DNA from: Thermovibrio ammonificans HB-1
GTDB lineage: Bacteria; Aquificota; Aquificia; Desulfurobacteriales; Desulfurobacteriaceae
Length of the DNA stretch: 64,000 bases
Direction of reading: 5' to 3'
NCBI RefSeq assembly: GCF_000185805.1
Contig: NC_014926.1
Location: 328,418 to 392,417, forward strand
In this document: positions 36,326-45,593 of the stretch, piece after piece
How positions within the stretch are numbered: position 1 is the first letter of the stretch
Layout: every line of letters begins with the position of its first letter
The notes under the pieces: model-generated
What the model was told of the DNA's origin: nothing
Database searches by the model: none
The model's input: only the letters and a program-made list of their open reading frames with translations
Program-made: the position numbers and the translations under genes

Positions 36326-38418
36326 CTTTCACCTCCCTTGGGCGGTTTAGAGGAGACAAAGTCGCAATCGGGGTAGCGGCTGCAGCCGTAGAACCGCTTC
36401 CCCTTCTTGCTCCTCCTTTCCACAACCTCTCCCTCTCCGCACTTGGGGCACTTGCCGAAAGTTAACGGCTCGGTGTGCTTACACTCCGGGTAGTTGGAGC
36501 AGGCTATAAACCTTCCGAACTTGCCGTTTTTGATTACCAGCTCGCCTCCGCACTCGGGACACTTCCTGTCGAGTTTTTGAGGCTCCTCCTTTATGCTCTC
36601 CTTGTAGGTGCACTCCGGGTAGGCCGAGCAGGCTATAAACGCCCCGTACCTGCCGTGTATCTTCACCAGGGGAGCGCCGCAGCGGGGGCACTCTCTTCCG
36701 ATTTCCTCGCCCTTTATCTGCTTCAGCTCCTTCTCGGCCCTGTCAAGGAGCTCCTTAAACTCCCCGAAGTAGAACTCTTTTAAAAGCTCCTTCCACTCCT
36801 TCTGCCCCTCCTCTATTTTGTCGAGCTCCTCTTCTACGTTTGCGGTGAACTTAACGTCTACTATCTTGGGGAAGAGCTTCTTCAGCAGCGAGTTGATGAA
36901 CTCTCCCAGCTCTGTAGGTTTTAGCTTCTGCTTCTCCTTTGCAACGTATCCCCTCTGGATGATGTTGGAGATTATGGTGGCGTAGGTGGAGGGCCTACCC
37001 ACCCCTTCCTCTTCAAGGGCCTTTACCAGGGTTCCTTCGGTGTACCTGGGGGGTGGCTCTGTAAAGTGTTGAACCCCTTTAACCTCTTTCAGCTCCAAGG
37101 CTTCACCCTTGTTCAGCTCGGGAAGGAGCTTCTCCTCAACCTCTACCGGGTAGACCTTCAGGAACCCTTCCTCCTTCAAGGTAGAGCCCGTAGACCTGAA
37201 GGTGAGCCCTCCCCCTTCAACGTCTACCGAAACGGTGTTGAACACCGCGTCTTTCATCTGGGATGCAACGAACCTGCGCCATATTAGGTCGTACAGCTTG
37301 AACTGTTCCGGCGTTAGGTAGGGTTTTACAGATTCCGGCGTTCTGAAAACGGAGGTGGGCCTTATGGCCTCGTGGGCGTCTTGGGCAGACTTGGGCTTTT
37401 TCGTTTCGTAGCTGCGCTTCGTTTTCGGCAGGTAGTTCTGGCCGAAGTGCTCCTTTATGAACTCCCTTACCTCCTTTACGGCCTCGTCGGATACCCTTGT
37501 AGAGTCGGTCCTCATGTAGGTTATGAGGCCCACCCTTTCGCTTCCCAAGTCGATACCTTCGTAGAGCTCCTGGGCTATCTGCATCGTTACCTTGGCCGGG
37601 AAACCGAACCGCCTTGAGGCCTCCTGCTGAAGGGTAGAGGTTATGAAGGGAGCCGGCGGCTTCCTCCTCCTCTCCTTCCTCTCAACCTTGGCAACCGAGA
37701 AAGCGGCCCCCTTTGCTCTCTCTACAAGCTCTTTGGCCGCCTTTTCGTTTGGAATGTCGAACTTCTCCAGCCGTTTCCCGTCTACCTTCCACAGCTTGGC
37801 GGGAAGCTCCTCGCTCCCCTTGGCGAACTTGGCCTCTACCGTCCAGTACTCCTTGGGGACGAACTTCCTTATCTCCTCTTCCCTGTCGCATATGAGCCTG
37901 AGCGCTACCGACTGAACTCTGCCGGCGGAGAGGGCCCGTTTGAACCTTCTGGAAAGGAGCGGAGATATCGTGTAGCCTACGATTCTGTCGAGGATTCTCC
38001 TGGCCTGTTGGGCGTTTACCTTCTTCTCGTCTATAGTGTCGGGGTTTTTTACCGCCTCCTGAATCGCCCTCTTTGTAATTTCGTGGAACCTTATGCGGTA
38101 TATGTTGTCCTTCTTAACCCTTTTCAGGGCGTTTGCAATGTGCCAGCTTATCGCCTCCCCTTCCCGGTCCGGGTCTGTTGCAAGGTAAACCTCGTCGCTC
38201 TTTTTTGCCGCCTCTTTAATCTCCTTTAGAACCTTCTCCTTTCCCTTTATCGTTGTGTACTTGGGTTTAAACCCCTTTTCTATGTCTACGCCGAACTCCT
38301 TTTCCGGCAGGTCTATAACGTGGCCCATGGAAGCCTTTACTATGAAGTCCTTGCCCAGGTACTTCTGTATCGTTTTAGCCTTTGCCGGAGACTCAACGAT
38401 TATGAGCTTCTTTCCCAC
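36322..38418 (-). CDS. topA: DNA topoisomerase I
   Basis: This type IA topoisomerase of 698 aa relaxes negative supercoils. The Toprim domain has VESPAKAKTIQKYLG and ATDPDREGEAISWH. The catalytic Tyr is in RVGLITYMRTDSTRVS. LSAGRVQSVALRLI and GRPSTYATIISNI are conserved blocks. Three C-terminal zinc ribbons follow, starting CPRCGAP, CPECGGE and CPKCGEG. ATG 38418 is first in its operon, with a promoter at 38452-38480. It has no reverse gyrase helicase domain. Confidence 0.97.
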   Translation of the reverse strand: MGKKLIIVESPAKAKTIQKYLGKDFIVKASMGHVIDLPEKEFGVDIEKGFKPKYTTIKGKEKVLKEIKEAAKKSDEVYLATDPDREGEAISWHIANALKRVKKDNIYRIRFHEITKRAIQEAVKNPDTIDEKKVNAQQARRILDRIVGYTISPLLSRRFKRALSAGRVQSVALRLICDREEEIRKFVPKEYWTVEAKFAKGSEELPAKLWKVDGKRLEKFDIPNEKAAKELVERAKGAAFSVAKVERKERRRKPPAPFITSTLQQEASRRFGFPAKVTMQIAQELYEGIDLGSERVGLITYMRTDSTRVSDEAVKEVREFIKEHFGQNYLPKTKRSYETKKPKSAQDAHEAIRPTSVFRTPESVKPYLTPEQFKLYDLIWRRFVASQMKDAVFNTVSVDVEGGGLTFRSTGSTLKEEGFLKVYPVEVEEKLLPELNKGEALELKEVKGVQHFTEPPPRYTEGTLVKALEEEGVGRPSTYATIISNIIQRGYVAKEKQKLKPTELGEFINSLLKKLFPKIVDVKFTANVEEELDKIEEGQKEWKELLKEFYFGEFKELLDRAEKELKQIKGEEIGRECPRCGAPLVKIHGRYGAFIACSAYPECTYKESIKEEPQKLDRKCPECGGELVIKNGKFGRFIACSNYPECKHTEPLTFGKCPKCGEGEVVERRSKKGKRFYGCSRYPDCDFVSSKPPKGGES

Positions 38419-38451
38419 TTCCTCTCCTTTAAAGGGTTTAGCCTCTGCTCA

Positions 38452-38480
38452 AATGTAACCGCGGTGGACTTGGCCGTCAA
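38452..38480 (-). promoter_or_regulatory. Candidate promoter of topA operon
   Basis: The minus strand has TTGACG (38480-38475), a 17-base spacer and TACATT (38457-38452), about 35 bp before the topA ATG. Confidence 0.55.
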
Positions 38481-38530
38481 ACAGCATACCTTAACAAGTG
38501 GAGAAAAACTATAAAACGGGAGGTGGAAAA

Positions 38531-39655
38531 ATGGGTCTCTCGCTAAACGCCCTTCTGCCCTATGTGGTAGTGGCGGTAAAGGCGGTGGTCATTTTCGTTG
38601 TAGGCTGGATTTTTGCCGCCGTTGCAAAGAGCATCACCTACAAAATCTGCAACAGCATCGAGACCATCAAAAAGCACGAGGGGCTGCCCAAGAGCACGTC
38701 GAGCCTGGTTTACTACTTCATTCTGCTGATTACCGTTGTTGCCGTCCTTGAGGTGCTCGGGCTCAAGTACGTTACCCAGCCCTTCCTAGACCTACTCAAC
38801 AAGGTTGCCGCTTACATTCCCAACATCATCGGTGCTGTGGTTATCCTCTTTGTGGGTGTTTTCTTCGCCAAGGTGGCCAAGGAGTTTGTCAACTCCCTCC
38901 TTGAGACCTTCCAGATTGAGGAGCTGGGCAAGAAGTACGGCATAGAGGACCTTGGCGGTGCAGTAGGTAACCTGGTTTACCTCTTTATCCTTCTTTTTGT
39001 TGTGATTGCCGCCCTGAACGCCCTTCAGATTCAGGCGATTACCGCTCCTGCCGTTGCAATGCTCAGCGCGATTCTTGAGGCGATTCCGAGAATCGTTGCC
39101 GCAGTTTTGGTCTTCGGCATCATCTTCTACGTGGGTAGAATCGTTGCCGACGTTGCCGCCAAAGTTGTAGACGAGCTCAACATCGACGAGATTGCCAAGG
39201 ACATCGGCATCAGCTCCGACAAGCTCAAGTTCGACGACCTCGTAAGGTACCTCATCCTCACCTTTGCAGTCCTCCTGGGCCTCTCTCAGGCTTTCCACTA
39301 CCTGGAGGCGGAAGCTCTCTACGAGATTACCTACCGCTTCACGGTAATAGCCTTCAGAATTGTTGTTGCTTCCGTGATTCTCTTTGTAGGAGCTTACATA
39401 GGCTCCCTTATAGAGAAGAGGGTTGAGAGTGAGACCATAGGGAAGTTTGCAAAGGTGGCCTTCATCGTTGCCGCCTTCTTCATCGCCCTTCCCTACGTTG
39501 GCGTCTCCCCGATTGTTATCGAGATTGTTGTCTTCTCCCTCTGCTTCGGCGTTGGTCTCGCCTTTGCCCTTGCCTTCGGCCTGGGCGGTAAAGACGTTGC
39601 CGCTAAAATCCTTGAAGACCTCATGAAGAAGAGGGAAGACAACCAGGGTAAGTAA
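38531..39655 (+). CDS. Conserved TM-helix (MscS/CmpX-like) membrane protein
   Basis: This 374-aa protein has about eight to ten helices organised as repeats of a TM-helix unit: LDLLNKVAAYIPNIIGAVVI, and later MLSAILEAIPRIVAAVLV. Each is followed by a helix ending in FVGVFFAKVAKEFV or YVGRIVADVAAKVV. This repeat architecture matches mechanosensitive-channel-like CmpX proteins without the MscS beta domain. The C-terminus has a GLGGKDVAAKILEDLMKK tail seen in MscS relatives. ATG 38531 follows GGGAGGTGG; the frame extends 11 codons upstream without a ribosome site. It is monocistronic, ended by a strong terminator. Confidence 0.8.
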   Translation: MGLSLNALLPYVVVAVKAVVIFVVGWIFAAVAKSITYKICNSIETIKKHEGLPKSTSSLVYYFILLITVVAVLEVLGLKYVTQPFLDLLNKVAAYIPNIIGAVVILFVGVFFAKVAKEFVNSLLETFQIEELGKKYGIEDLGGAVGNLVYLFILLFVVIAALNALQIQAITAPAVAMLSAILEAIPRIVAAVLVFGIIFYVGRIVADVAAKVVDELNIDEIAKDIGISSDKLKFDDLVRYLILTFAVLLGLSQAFHYLEAEALYEITYRFTVIAFRIVVASVILFVGAYIGSLIEKRVESETIGKFAKVAFIVAAFFIALPYVGVSPIVIEIVVFSLCFGVGLAFALAFGLGGKDVAAKILEDLMKKREDNQGK

Positions 39656-39671
39656 CCCTTTTTCGTTCTTA

Positions 39672-39704
39672 AGAGGGGGCTTTCCGCCCCCTTTTATTTT
39701 TTTA
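39672..39704 (+). terminator. Rho-independent terminator after the TM-helix protein
   Basis: AGGGGGC-TTTCC-GCCCCCT is followed by TTTATTTTTTT, 18 bp after the stop codon. The tRNA-Leu promoter begins directly behind it. Confidence 0.92.
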
Positions 39705-39710
39705 AACTGC

Positions 39711-39739
39711 TTGACAAACAGAAGGGGCCTTCCTATATT
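39711..39739 (+). promoter_or_regulatory. Promoter of tRNA-Leu
   Basis: TTGACA (39711-39716), a 17-base spacer and TATATT (39734-39739), 14 bases before the tRNA. The -10 box is the same as that of the tRNA-Ser gene. Confidence 0.85.
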
Positions 39740-39753
39740 ATTCACCGTCCGTT

Positions 39754-39840
39754 GCGGGAGTGGCGGAATCGGCAGACGCGCCGTCTTGAGGGGGCGGTGC
39801 CCTTACGGGCGTGCGGGTTCAAATCCCGCCTCCCGCACCA
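39754..39840 (+). tRNA. tRNA-Leu(GAG)
   Basis: Acceptor GCGGGAG pairs with CTCCCGC before A-CCA. The D-arm is leucine-like (GTGGCGGAATCGGCAGACGC), and the anticodon arm is CCGTC-TTGAGGG-GGCGG with anticodon GAG. A long variable arm (TGCCC TTAC GGGCG) and T-arm GCGGG-TTCAAAT-CCCGC follow. CCA is encoded. It reads CUC and CUU. Confidence 0.95.
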
Positions 39841-39987
39841 CTTTAATCCTCTTAAATCCCACCCGGTAAACACCTGAATTCCCCTTACTCGACCCTAAAA
39901 ACTTTCCTTTTAACTGCCCTGGTTTTTTTTGAGGAAGCCCGCAGGAGCTTCCCCTCCTAATTGTATTGTTCTTGTTTCTACCTGCAC

Positions 39988-40320
39988 TTACTCCCTTCTC
40001 AGGAGCTCCTGAATCTCTGCCCTGAGCTTCTCCGCCCTTGAGAACCTGTCGAACATTATCTCAACGAGCTCGTGGGCAATCTCTTCCCTTATATTCTCAA
40101 ATTTCTGGGGATTGTTTTTTAGTTCATCAACTAATTTAAGCATCTTTCTCTTTCTGCTCCCCTCTCCGTGGAGCTGGCTTACGGCGTTTCTCAGCTTCGA
40201 TGTATCTCCCTCTTCCTGAACTCTTAAGAGGTTTATGGCCCCTTCCTGAACGTCGGGGCACAGGTCTCCGAGCCTGTTTGTCCGTAGAAGTTCTTTAAGG
40301 TAGTTAAAACTATCCCTCAT
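39988..40320 (-). CDS. Hypothetical 110-aa helical protein
   Basis: I do not recognise this protein. It is 110 aa, highly charged and predicted all-helical (DSFNYLKELLRTNRLG; REEIAHELVEIMFDRFSRA; LRAEIQELLRRE). One cysteine is present, with no signal peptide and no known motif. ATG 40320 is preceded by GGAG. The 147 bp between its stop and tRNA-Leu hold only an imperfect hairpin (39933-39952). It stands alone between a tRNA and a broken channel gene, so context gives no function. Confidence 0.65.
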   Translation of the reverse strand: MRDSFNYLKELLRTNRLGDLCPDVQEGAINLLRVQEEGDTSKLRNAVSQLHGEGSRKRKMLKLVDELKNNPQKFENIREEIAHELVEIMFDRFSRAEKLRAEIQELLRRE

Positions 40321-40433
40321 CTCCTCTCCTTAATTGCGGTTTTCGTAGAAAAACAACTCCTGCGGGCCACTTTAAGACCATTATATACCGACGTTTAAAT
40401 TATGAATCTGTATTCCGGAGGGCAAAGGAAGAC

Positions 40434-41497
40434 TCAGGCGGCCTCCTTAGAGGTTACGAGCTTTTTGAGCTTCTCCGCCTGCTCCTTGGTCCCTATTATG
40501 ATGAGGGTATCCCCTTCAAGGACCATGGTTGTTGAGGTGGGGTTTAAGATGAACGAGCCGTCTTCCCTGCGGATTCCGATAACTATCACGCCGGTTTTCC
40601 TGGGTATGTCGAGGTCTCTGAGGAGCTTCCCGTGGAAGGGTGAACCTTTCGGAACCTCCACCTCCTCCAGCCTCAGGTCCACCTCGCCGTGGTGGGTCAC
40701 TATGTCTAAGAAGCTCACAACGCTGGGCCTTATGGCCAGCGAGGCCATCCTTATGCCCCCTATCACGTTGGGCAGGATAACCTCGGTTGCTCCTGCCCGT
40801 TTGAGTTTTATAACGTTTTTGCCCGTTTGAGTTTTATAACGTTTTCCTCCCTGTTTGCCCGGGTAACTATCCGTATCCTCGGGTTCAGGTTCTTTGCCGA
40901 CAGGGTTATGAACAGGTTGTCTGCGTCGTTTGCCGTTGCAACTATTAAGTTTGCCGCCGACTTTACACCCGCCCGGATTAAGGTCTCGTCTTGGGTTGCG
41001 TCCCCCTGGATGTAGATGAGGTTGGGGTACTTCTCCCGGGCCTCTTCGATTCTCGCCTCGTCTTTCTCTACAACTACGAAGGGAATCTTCTCCCGGTAGA
41101 GCTCCTTTATTGCGGCCTGTCCGGTTCTTCCCAGTCCGCACACAATCGTGTGGTTCTTTAGCTTCGTAACCATCTTCTCCATCCTCTTTACGGTGAATAC
41201 CTTTTTAAGCTCCCCTTCAAACACCATTGCGGCAACGGTTGAAGCCCCGTAGGCAAACGTTGCAAAGGCAACCACAATAACGGTCATTGTGAATATCTTG
41301 CCCAAGGGTGAGAGGGGCTTCACCTCGCCGTAGCCTACCGTAGAGATGGTGATTATCGTGTGCCAGAGACAGTCGAGCCAGTCCCACCCCTCTATGAGCT
41401 TTATCCCGACGGTGGAGATTACAACCAGCAGAATCAGACTTGTTAAAATCTTTGTAAACTTCTTTACCGTATCCCTGTAGGCGGCTTCCCCGGTCAT
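40434..41497 (-). pseudogene. RCK-domain potassium channel gene disrupted by a 26-bp tandem duplication
   Basis: The frame from ATG 41497 encodes a two-helix K+ channel pore with filter STVGYGEV and an RCK/TrkA-N domain (HTIVCGLGRTGQAAIKEL, then GDATQDETL). It runs out at 40808, just after REENVIKLKRA. The missing TrkA-C part continues in another frame to 40434 (GATEVILPNVIGGIRM ... GDTLIIIGTKEQAEKL). The break falls in a 26-bp direct repeat at 40795-40846; deleting one copy restores a seamless 345-aa channel. So the frame was lost by a recent tandem duplication, a phase-switch state, or an assembly error. The intact protein would be an MthK-like ligand-gated K+ channel. Confidence 0.85.
40795..40846. 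repeat. 26-bp tandem direct repeat inside the K+ channel gene
   Basis: Copy A (40795-40820) and copy B (40821-40846) are identical at the first 25 positions. They differ only at the last base, where copy A has an extra T in its T-run. Each begins GCCCGTTTGAG. Unit length is not a multiple of three. Confidence 0.95.
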
Positions 41498-41559
41498 AAC
41501 TTTATAAATAGATTCCTTTATTGCGAAAATTCTTAATTTCTATTATAGGTAGGTGAACT

Positions 41560-42066
41560 GTGAAGTTCAAGTTCTTTATAGTGGGGAAAATTCCCAGTAA
41601 AGCCAACTACAAAAAGATATCCCACCGGCGGGTCAACGGAGAGATAAAGCCCTTTATCGTTAACAACCCCGACGTTATAAAAGCCCAGCAGGACGCCGTT
41701 TGGCAGCTCCACAAGCAGAAAGTCGCCTACGGGCTCGATAAGTTCCCCATAGAGCGCCCCGTTAAGATATCGGTCACCTTCTACCTTACCGGAAGGGTTA
41801 AGCAGCGGGACATAGACAACGCCGAGAAGTTCGTTGGAGATGTTCTCGAGAAGGCGGAGGTTCTAAAGAGGGACTCTCTGATTTACCTGAAGGAGAGAGT
41901 TGAAAAGAGGTTGGGTATTAAGAGCTTTAAAGAGGTTATAGAGCTCGAGCTTGAGGAGCTTCCCGACTCTGCCAGACTTGAAATGGAAAAGGGTGAGCCC
42001 AACTTTCCCCCTGAGTTCTTTTCTTTTCTGAAGCTCATTAACGAGAGGTTCCCCGATGAAAGTTGA
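41560..42066 (+). CDS. RusA-like Holliday junction resolvase family protein
   Basis: RusA-family endonucleases cut Holliday junctions. The 168-aa sequence has the N-terminal VGKIPSKANYKK block and the acidic core RDIDNAEKFVGDVLEKAEVLKRDS, matching the DxDN...K..D.L....-DD-.I catalytic pattern; here the last pair is RD rather than DD. The C-terminal 50 residues are extra compared with phage RusA (about 120 aa). GTG 41560 is the start. It overlaps the FAD dehydrogenase gene by 11 bp. No phage genes are nearby, so this is a resident chromosomal copy. Confidence 0.7.
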   Translation: MKFKFFIVGKIPSKANYKKISHRRVNGEIKPFIVNNPDVIKAQQDAVWQLHKQKVAYGLDKFPIERPVKISVTFYLTGRVKQRDIDNAEKFVGDVLEKAEVLKRDSLIYLKERVEKRLGIKSFKEVIELELEELPDSARLEMEKGEPNFPPEFFSFLKLINERFPDES

Positions 42067-43615
42067 AGTAGAGGTTAAAGTTCCCGTTGACTCTACCTTA
42101 GAGGCCCAACTTGAAAAGCTCGGTTTAACCGGCGACTACACCGTTCTCAGGCGCTCCATAGACTCCCGGAAGAAGCCCACCTTCGTTTACAGGCTGCTGT
42201 TTGACCTGCCCGAGGAGAGGGCAAAGGAGCTAATCTCCTCGGGGGTTGCCAGGGAGCACAAGCCCGTTCCCGACTTTACCGTGCCCAAGGTCCCAAAGAA
42301 AAAGAGGGTTCTGGTTGTGGGTGCTGGACCGGCGGGGCTGTTTGCCGCCCTTACCCTTGCCCGGGCCGGCCTTGAGGTTGTGGTTGTAGAGCGCGGAAAG
42401 CCCGTAGAGGAACGGGTTAAAGACGTTTCCCGCTTCTGGAAGTATAGGAGGCTGAACGAAAACTCAAACGTTCAGTTCGGCGAGGGAGGAGCAGGAACCT
42501 TCTCCGACGGGAAGCTGACAACCCGGCTGAAGGACCCGAAGAAGCACTTCGTTTATAAGGTTTTGGTAGAGTGTGGAGCCCCCGAGGAGATACTCTACTC
42601 CAGCAAACCCCACCTTGGAACCGACAAGCTGCGGGAGGTTATTCCGAACCTGAGGCGGAAGCTCTCCTCTATGGGGGTTGAGTTCAGGTTCTCCACTCTG
42701 CTCGGCGGCCTTGAGCTTGACTCCGGCCGGGTTGTAGAGGCCACCTTTACGGAGCTTTCCTCCGGCAGGAGTTACAGCGAAGAGTTCGACTTTTACTTTC
42801 TGGCAGTGGGAAACGGTGCAAGGGACACCTTCTCCCTGCTGAAAGAGGCCGGCGTGGCCCTGGAGGCAAAGCCTTTTGCCGTAGGGTTGAGGGTTATCCA
42901 CAGGCAGAAAACCATTAACCGCCTTCAGTACGGCCGCAGGTGGTTTAAGAATCCGAAACTGCCCCCGGCAGATTACGCCTTTACCTTCCGCTCAAGCAGC
43001 GGCCGGGGAGTTTACACATTCTGTATGTGTCCCGGCGGCTACGTTATCTGCGCCTCGTCGGAGAAGAACACCGTTGTGTGCAACGGCATGAGCAACTTCG
43101 CCAGGGACAGCGGCTACGCAAACAGCGCCGTAGTTGTTCAGCTCTTTCCCGCAGACTTCGACAACGACCCCTTTAAGGCCATAGAGTTTCAGAGGGCCCT
43201 TGAACGGGCGGCTTTTGTTATGGGAGGCGGCAACTACGCCATGCCGGCCCAGAGGGTGTGGGACTTTCTGGAAGGGTGTAGCTCCTCGGAGCTCATAGAG
43301 GGCGGCTACATCCCCGAGATAAAGGGCGCCAGACTCGACAGGCTCCTGCCGCCGGAGATATCGGTTCCCCTTAAGGAGGCCTTTAGCTACTGGAGGGAGC
43401 GTTACTCTTTCTTCGTTCCCAGCAACGCAACCCTTGTAGGGGTTGAAACGAGAACCTCGTCTCCGGTGAGAATCGTAAGGGACGAGCTTTTCAGAAGCGT
43501 GAGTGCCGGGAACCTCTACCCTATAGGGGAAGGGGCCGGCTACGCCGGAGGTATAACGAGCTCGGCTGTAGACGGTATAAACGCGGCCGTTGCCCTTGTT
43601 GAGTCACTCCTTTAG
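42056..43615 (+). CDS. Uncharacterised FAD-dependent dehydrogenase (COG2509 type)
   Basis: This 519-aa flavoprotein has an N-terminal 80-residue ferredoxin-like region, then a dinucleotide-binding motif VLVVGAGPAGLFAALTLARAG and the family signature NSNVQFGEGGAGTFSDGKLT. The C-terminal FAD motif is NLYPIGEGAGYAGGITSSA. Such proteins are widespread, flavin-binding and of unknown substrate. The block TFCMCPGGYVICASSE is also conserved in the family. It is translationally coupled to the RusA-like gene and converges with the TerC-like gene, overlapping by 12 bp. Confidence 0.88.
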   Translation: MKVEVEVKVPVDSTLEAQLEKLGLTGDYTVLRRSIDSRKKPTFVYRLLFDLPEERAKELISSGVAREHKPVPDFTVPKVPKKKRVLVVGAGPAGLFAALTLARAGLEVVVVERGKPVEERVKDVSRFWKYRRLNENSNVQFGEGGAGTFSDGKLTTRLKDPKKHFVYKVLVECGAPEEILYSSKPHLGTDKLREVIPNLRRKLSSMGVEFRFSTLLGGLELDSGRVVEATFTELSSGRSYSEEFDFYFLAVGNGARDTFSLLKEAGVALEAKPFAVGLRVIHRQKTINRLQYGRRWFKNPKLPPADYAFTFRSSSGRGVYTFCMCPGGYVICASSEKNTVVCNGMSNFARDSGYANSAVVVQLFPADFDNDPFKAIEFQRALERAAFVMGGGNYAMPAQRVWDFLEGCSSSELIEGGYIPEIKGARLDRLLPPEISVPLKEAFSYWRERYSFFVPSNATLVGVETRTSSPVRIVRDELFRSVSAGNLYPIGEGAGYAGGITSSAVDGINAAVALVESLL

Positions 43616-44602
43616 CATCGGCTCGGTCCGCTTTACAGAAGAGTAGAGGGACGAGAGTATGAAAAGGAGCGCAACCGAGCTGATAACCGGCTCTGGGATG
43701 TGGATGAAGAGCTCAAGGAGCATCATTATGCCCAATCCCCCTATTCCCCAGTGGGCGCCGTGCTCAAGGTAGGGAAGCTCTTTTAGCTTCCCGCTCTCTA
43801 CAAAGTAGAGGGTTAGGGTTCTCAGTATGAAGGCTCCTACGGAAAGGCCCACGGTGATGATTATCAGGTTTTTACTTATTGCAAACGCCCCTACCGTTCC
43901 GTCCAGTGAGCAGGAGGCGTCGAGGAGTTCCAGGTAGATGAAGCTTCCCAGCCCTGCATCTACGGCGCCCCCGTGCTCCTTAAAGTACTCTATGGCCCCC
44001 TTTATAAAGTGAACCACCTCAAAGAGCAGTATCCCGAGTATCAGTGCCAGTATGATGTTCGGCTCCCTCTTCAGGTAGCCTACTGTGAATATTACGGAGA
44101 GGGCTATTATCAGCTTAACCTCTCCCATTTTGGCAGCCTTAGAGGCCATCTCCTCCAGCTTCCTTATCCAGAAGAGCTCTTTGCCTGCGTCGAAGAGCCA
44201 GTTTATGAACACCATCAGCAGGAACGCTCCGCCGAAGGCGAGGATGAGGGGTTCGGCGTGTTCAAGGTGGTGGGCGTACTTCTCCGGCTCTTTAAAGGCC
44301 AGCTCTACGACTTTCGTTACCGGCAGACCTGCCGTAACCGCCACTATCAGAACGGGAAACAGGAACCTCATTCCGAAAACGGCGATTACCATGCCCCAGG
44401 TGAGGAAGCGCCGCCTCCACAGCTGGGACATTCCCGCCAGTATTACGGCGTTCATTACCGCGTTGTCGAAGGATAGGGAGATTTCAAGGAGCGAGAGTGT
44501 GGTTCCCTCAAAGACCCCTTTAATTCCCATGTAGGCGAACTCAATCACCCAGCTGACGGCGAAGATAACCAGAAACTCAGCCAGTAGCCGTTTTAACTTC
44601 AA
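43604..44602 (-). CDS. TerC/DUF475-family integral membrane protein
   Basis: This 332-aa protein has about nine membrane helices and the two acidic signatures of the TerC superfamily: ISLSFDNAVMNAVIL near residue 45 and LELLDASCSLDGTVGAFAI in the second half. They form a pseudo-symmetric pair with conserved Asp and Asn residues in membrane helices. DUF475 members are linked to metal ion (for example manganese) efflux or tellurite response. The 5' end overlaps the glycosyltransferase gene by 26 bp, so they share a transcript. Confidence 0.82.
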   Translation of the reverse strand: MKLKRLLAEFLVIFAVSWVIEFAYMGIKGVFEGTTLSLLEISLSFDNAVMNAVILAGMSQLWRRRFLTWGMVIAVFGMRFLFPVLIVAVTAGLPVTKVVELAFKEPEKYAHHLEHAEPLILAFGGAFLLMVFINWLFDAGKELFWIRKLEEMASKAAKMGEVKLIIALSVIFTVGYLKREPNIILALILGILLFEVVHFIKGAIEYFKEHGGAVDAGLGSFIYLELLDASCSLDGTVGAFAISKNLIIITVGLSVGAFILRTLTLYFVESGKLKELPYLEHGAHWGIGGLGIMMLLELFIHIPEPVISSVALLFILSSLYSSVKRTEPMLKE

Positions 44603-45593
44603 CCCCTTCCTCCTTTCTGCTGCCAGATTCTACCAGCCTCAGGAGCTCACCTACTACCCTTTCGGGTTCGATGTTAAAGCATCGTCTGTGGGTACAGCTC
44701 GTTTTACCGTGTAGGGAGCAGGGGGAGCAGGGAAGGTTTAAGGTTACGGCCACCCCTTCGTCGGGGTAGGGGGCAAACCCGAATGCCGGGTGTGTGGGGC
44801 CGAAAACTGCAACTACCGGCGTTTTTACGGCCCTTGCCATGTGAACTACGGCCGAGTCGTTGGATATCACTCCTTTTACAAGGCTTAGTAGGGCAAGGCT
44901 TTCGCTGAGTGAGAGCTTCCCACACAGGTTCTCCGCCCCTTCCTCTTTTAGGGCTTCGCCCAGCTCAAACTCCTCTCTTCCTCCAACCACTAAAACCGTA
45001 AACCCTTTGCTTTTAAGGAGCTTCACAACCTCCTTAAACTTCTCTACCGGGTAGCGTTTCCCCTCCCACTTTGCCCCCGGTGCAACTGCAACTGCGTTCC
45101 CCGCCGGGAGGAGCTTCTTAACTTTGTTCAGCTCCTCTTTTCCCGGGTAGAGCTTCGGCCTGAGACTCTCGGCCCCTATGCCGGCCCTTTTCAGGGCCTC
45201 TCCGTAGAGCTCCGGCACGTAGAGCCACTTTGCCTTAAACGGCTTAAAAACAACCATGAGCCGCCTGAGCAGGGCCCTCTTGGGATATACAAACACCTTT
45301 GCCGGTATAAACGGGCGCATGAGTTTGGTTCGGAGGTTGTCCTGGAGGTCGAAAACGGCGTCGTAGCCTTTTAGGCCCTCTGCGAAGCTTTTGAGGTTTG
45401 AGAGGCCCCGAAGCTCCTCCCTGGAGGTCTCTAACACCCTGGAAACTCCCGGGTGGTTTCTGAAGAGCTCGCCAAAGGGCCTGAAGGTTAAAAACTCCAC
45501 CCTGTAGCCGGCCCGTTTCAGGGGCTCTATAACGGAGCTTGCCAGAACAACGTCTCCCAGGGAGGAGAGCCTTATTACCAGGGCCCTTTTCAT
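44577..45593 (-). CDS. Glycosyltransferase family 9 (heptosyltransferase-like)
   Basis: This ADP-heptose:LPS heptosyltransferase-like protein of 338 aa probably builds lipopolysaccharide inner core in the cytoplasm. Motifs: [19 protein letters not shown] at the N-terminus, [20 protein letters not shown] in the linker, and the donor-site [26 protein letters not shown] Cys-rich stretch [20 protein letters not shown] follows, common in this family. ATG 45593 overlaps the rubredoxin stop (ATGA). WaaF versus WaaC cannot be decided. Confidence 0.88.
   Translation of the reverse strand: MKRALVIRLSSLGDVVLASSVIEPLKRAGYRVEFLTFRPFGELFRNHPGVSRVLETSREELRGLSNLKSFAEGLKGYDAVFDLQDNLRTKLMRPFIPAKVFVYPKRALLRRLMVVFKPFKAKWLYVPELYGEALKRAGIGAESLRPKLYPGKEELNKVKKLLPAGNAVAVAPGAKWEGKRYPVEKFKEVVKLLKSKGFTVLVVGGREEFELGEALKEEGAENLCGKLSLSESLALLSLVKGVISNDSAVVHMARAVKTPVVAVFGPTHPAFGFAPYPDEGVAVTLNLPCSPCSLHGKTSCTHRRCFNIEPERVVGELLRLVESGSRKEEGVEVKTATG

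Noticed and set aside
39933-39952. GGAAGC/GCTTCC hairpin as a terminator
   Set aside because: The T-run precedes rather than follows the hairpin on the plus strand, and becomes an A-run on the minus strand.
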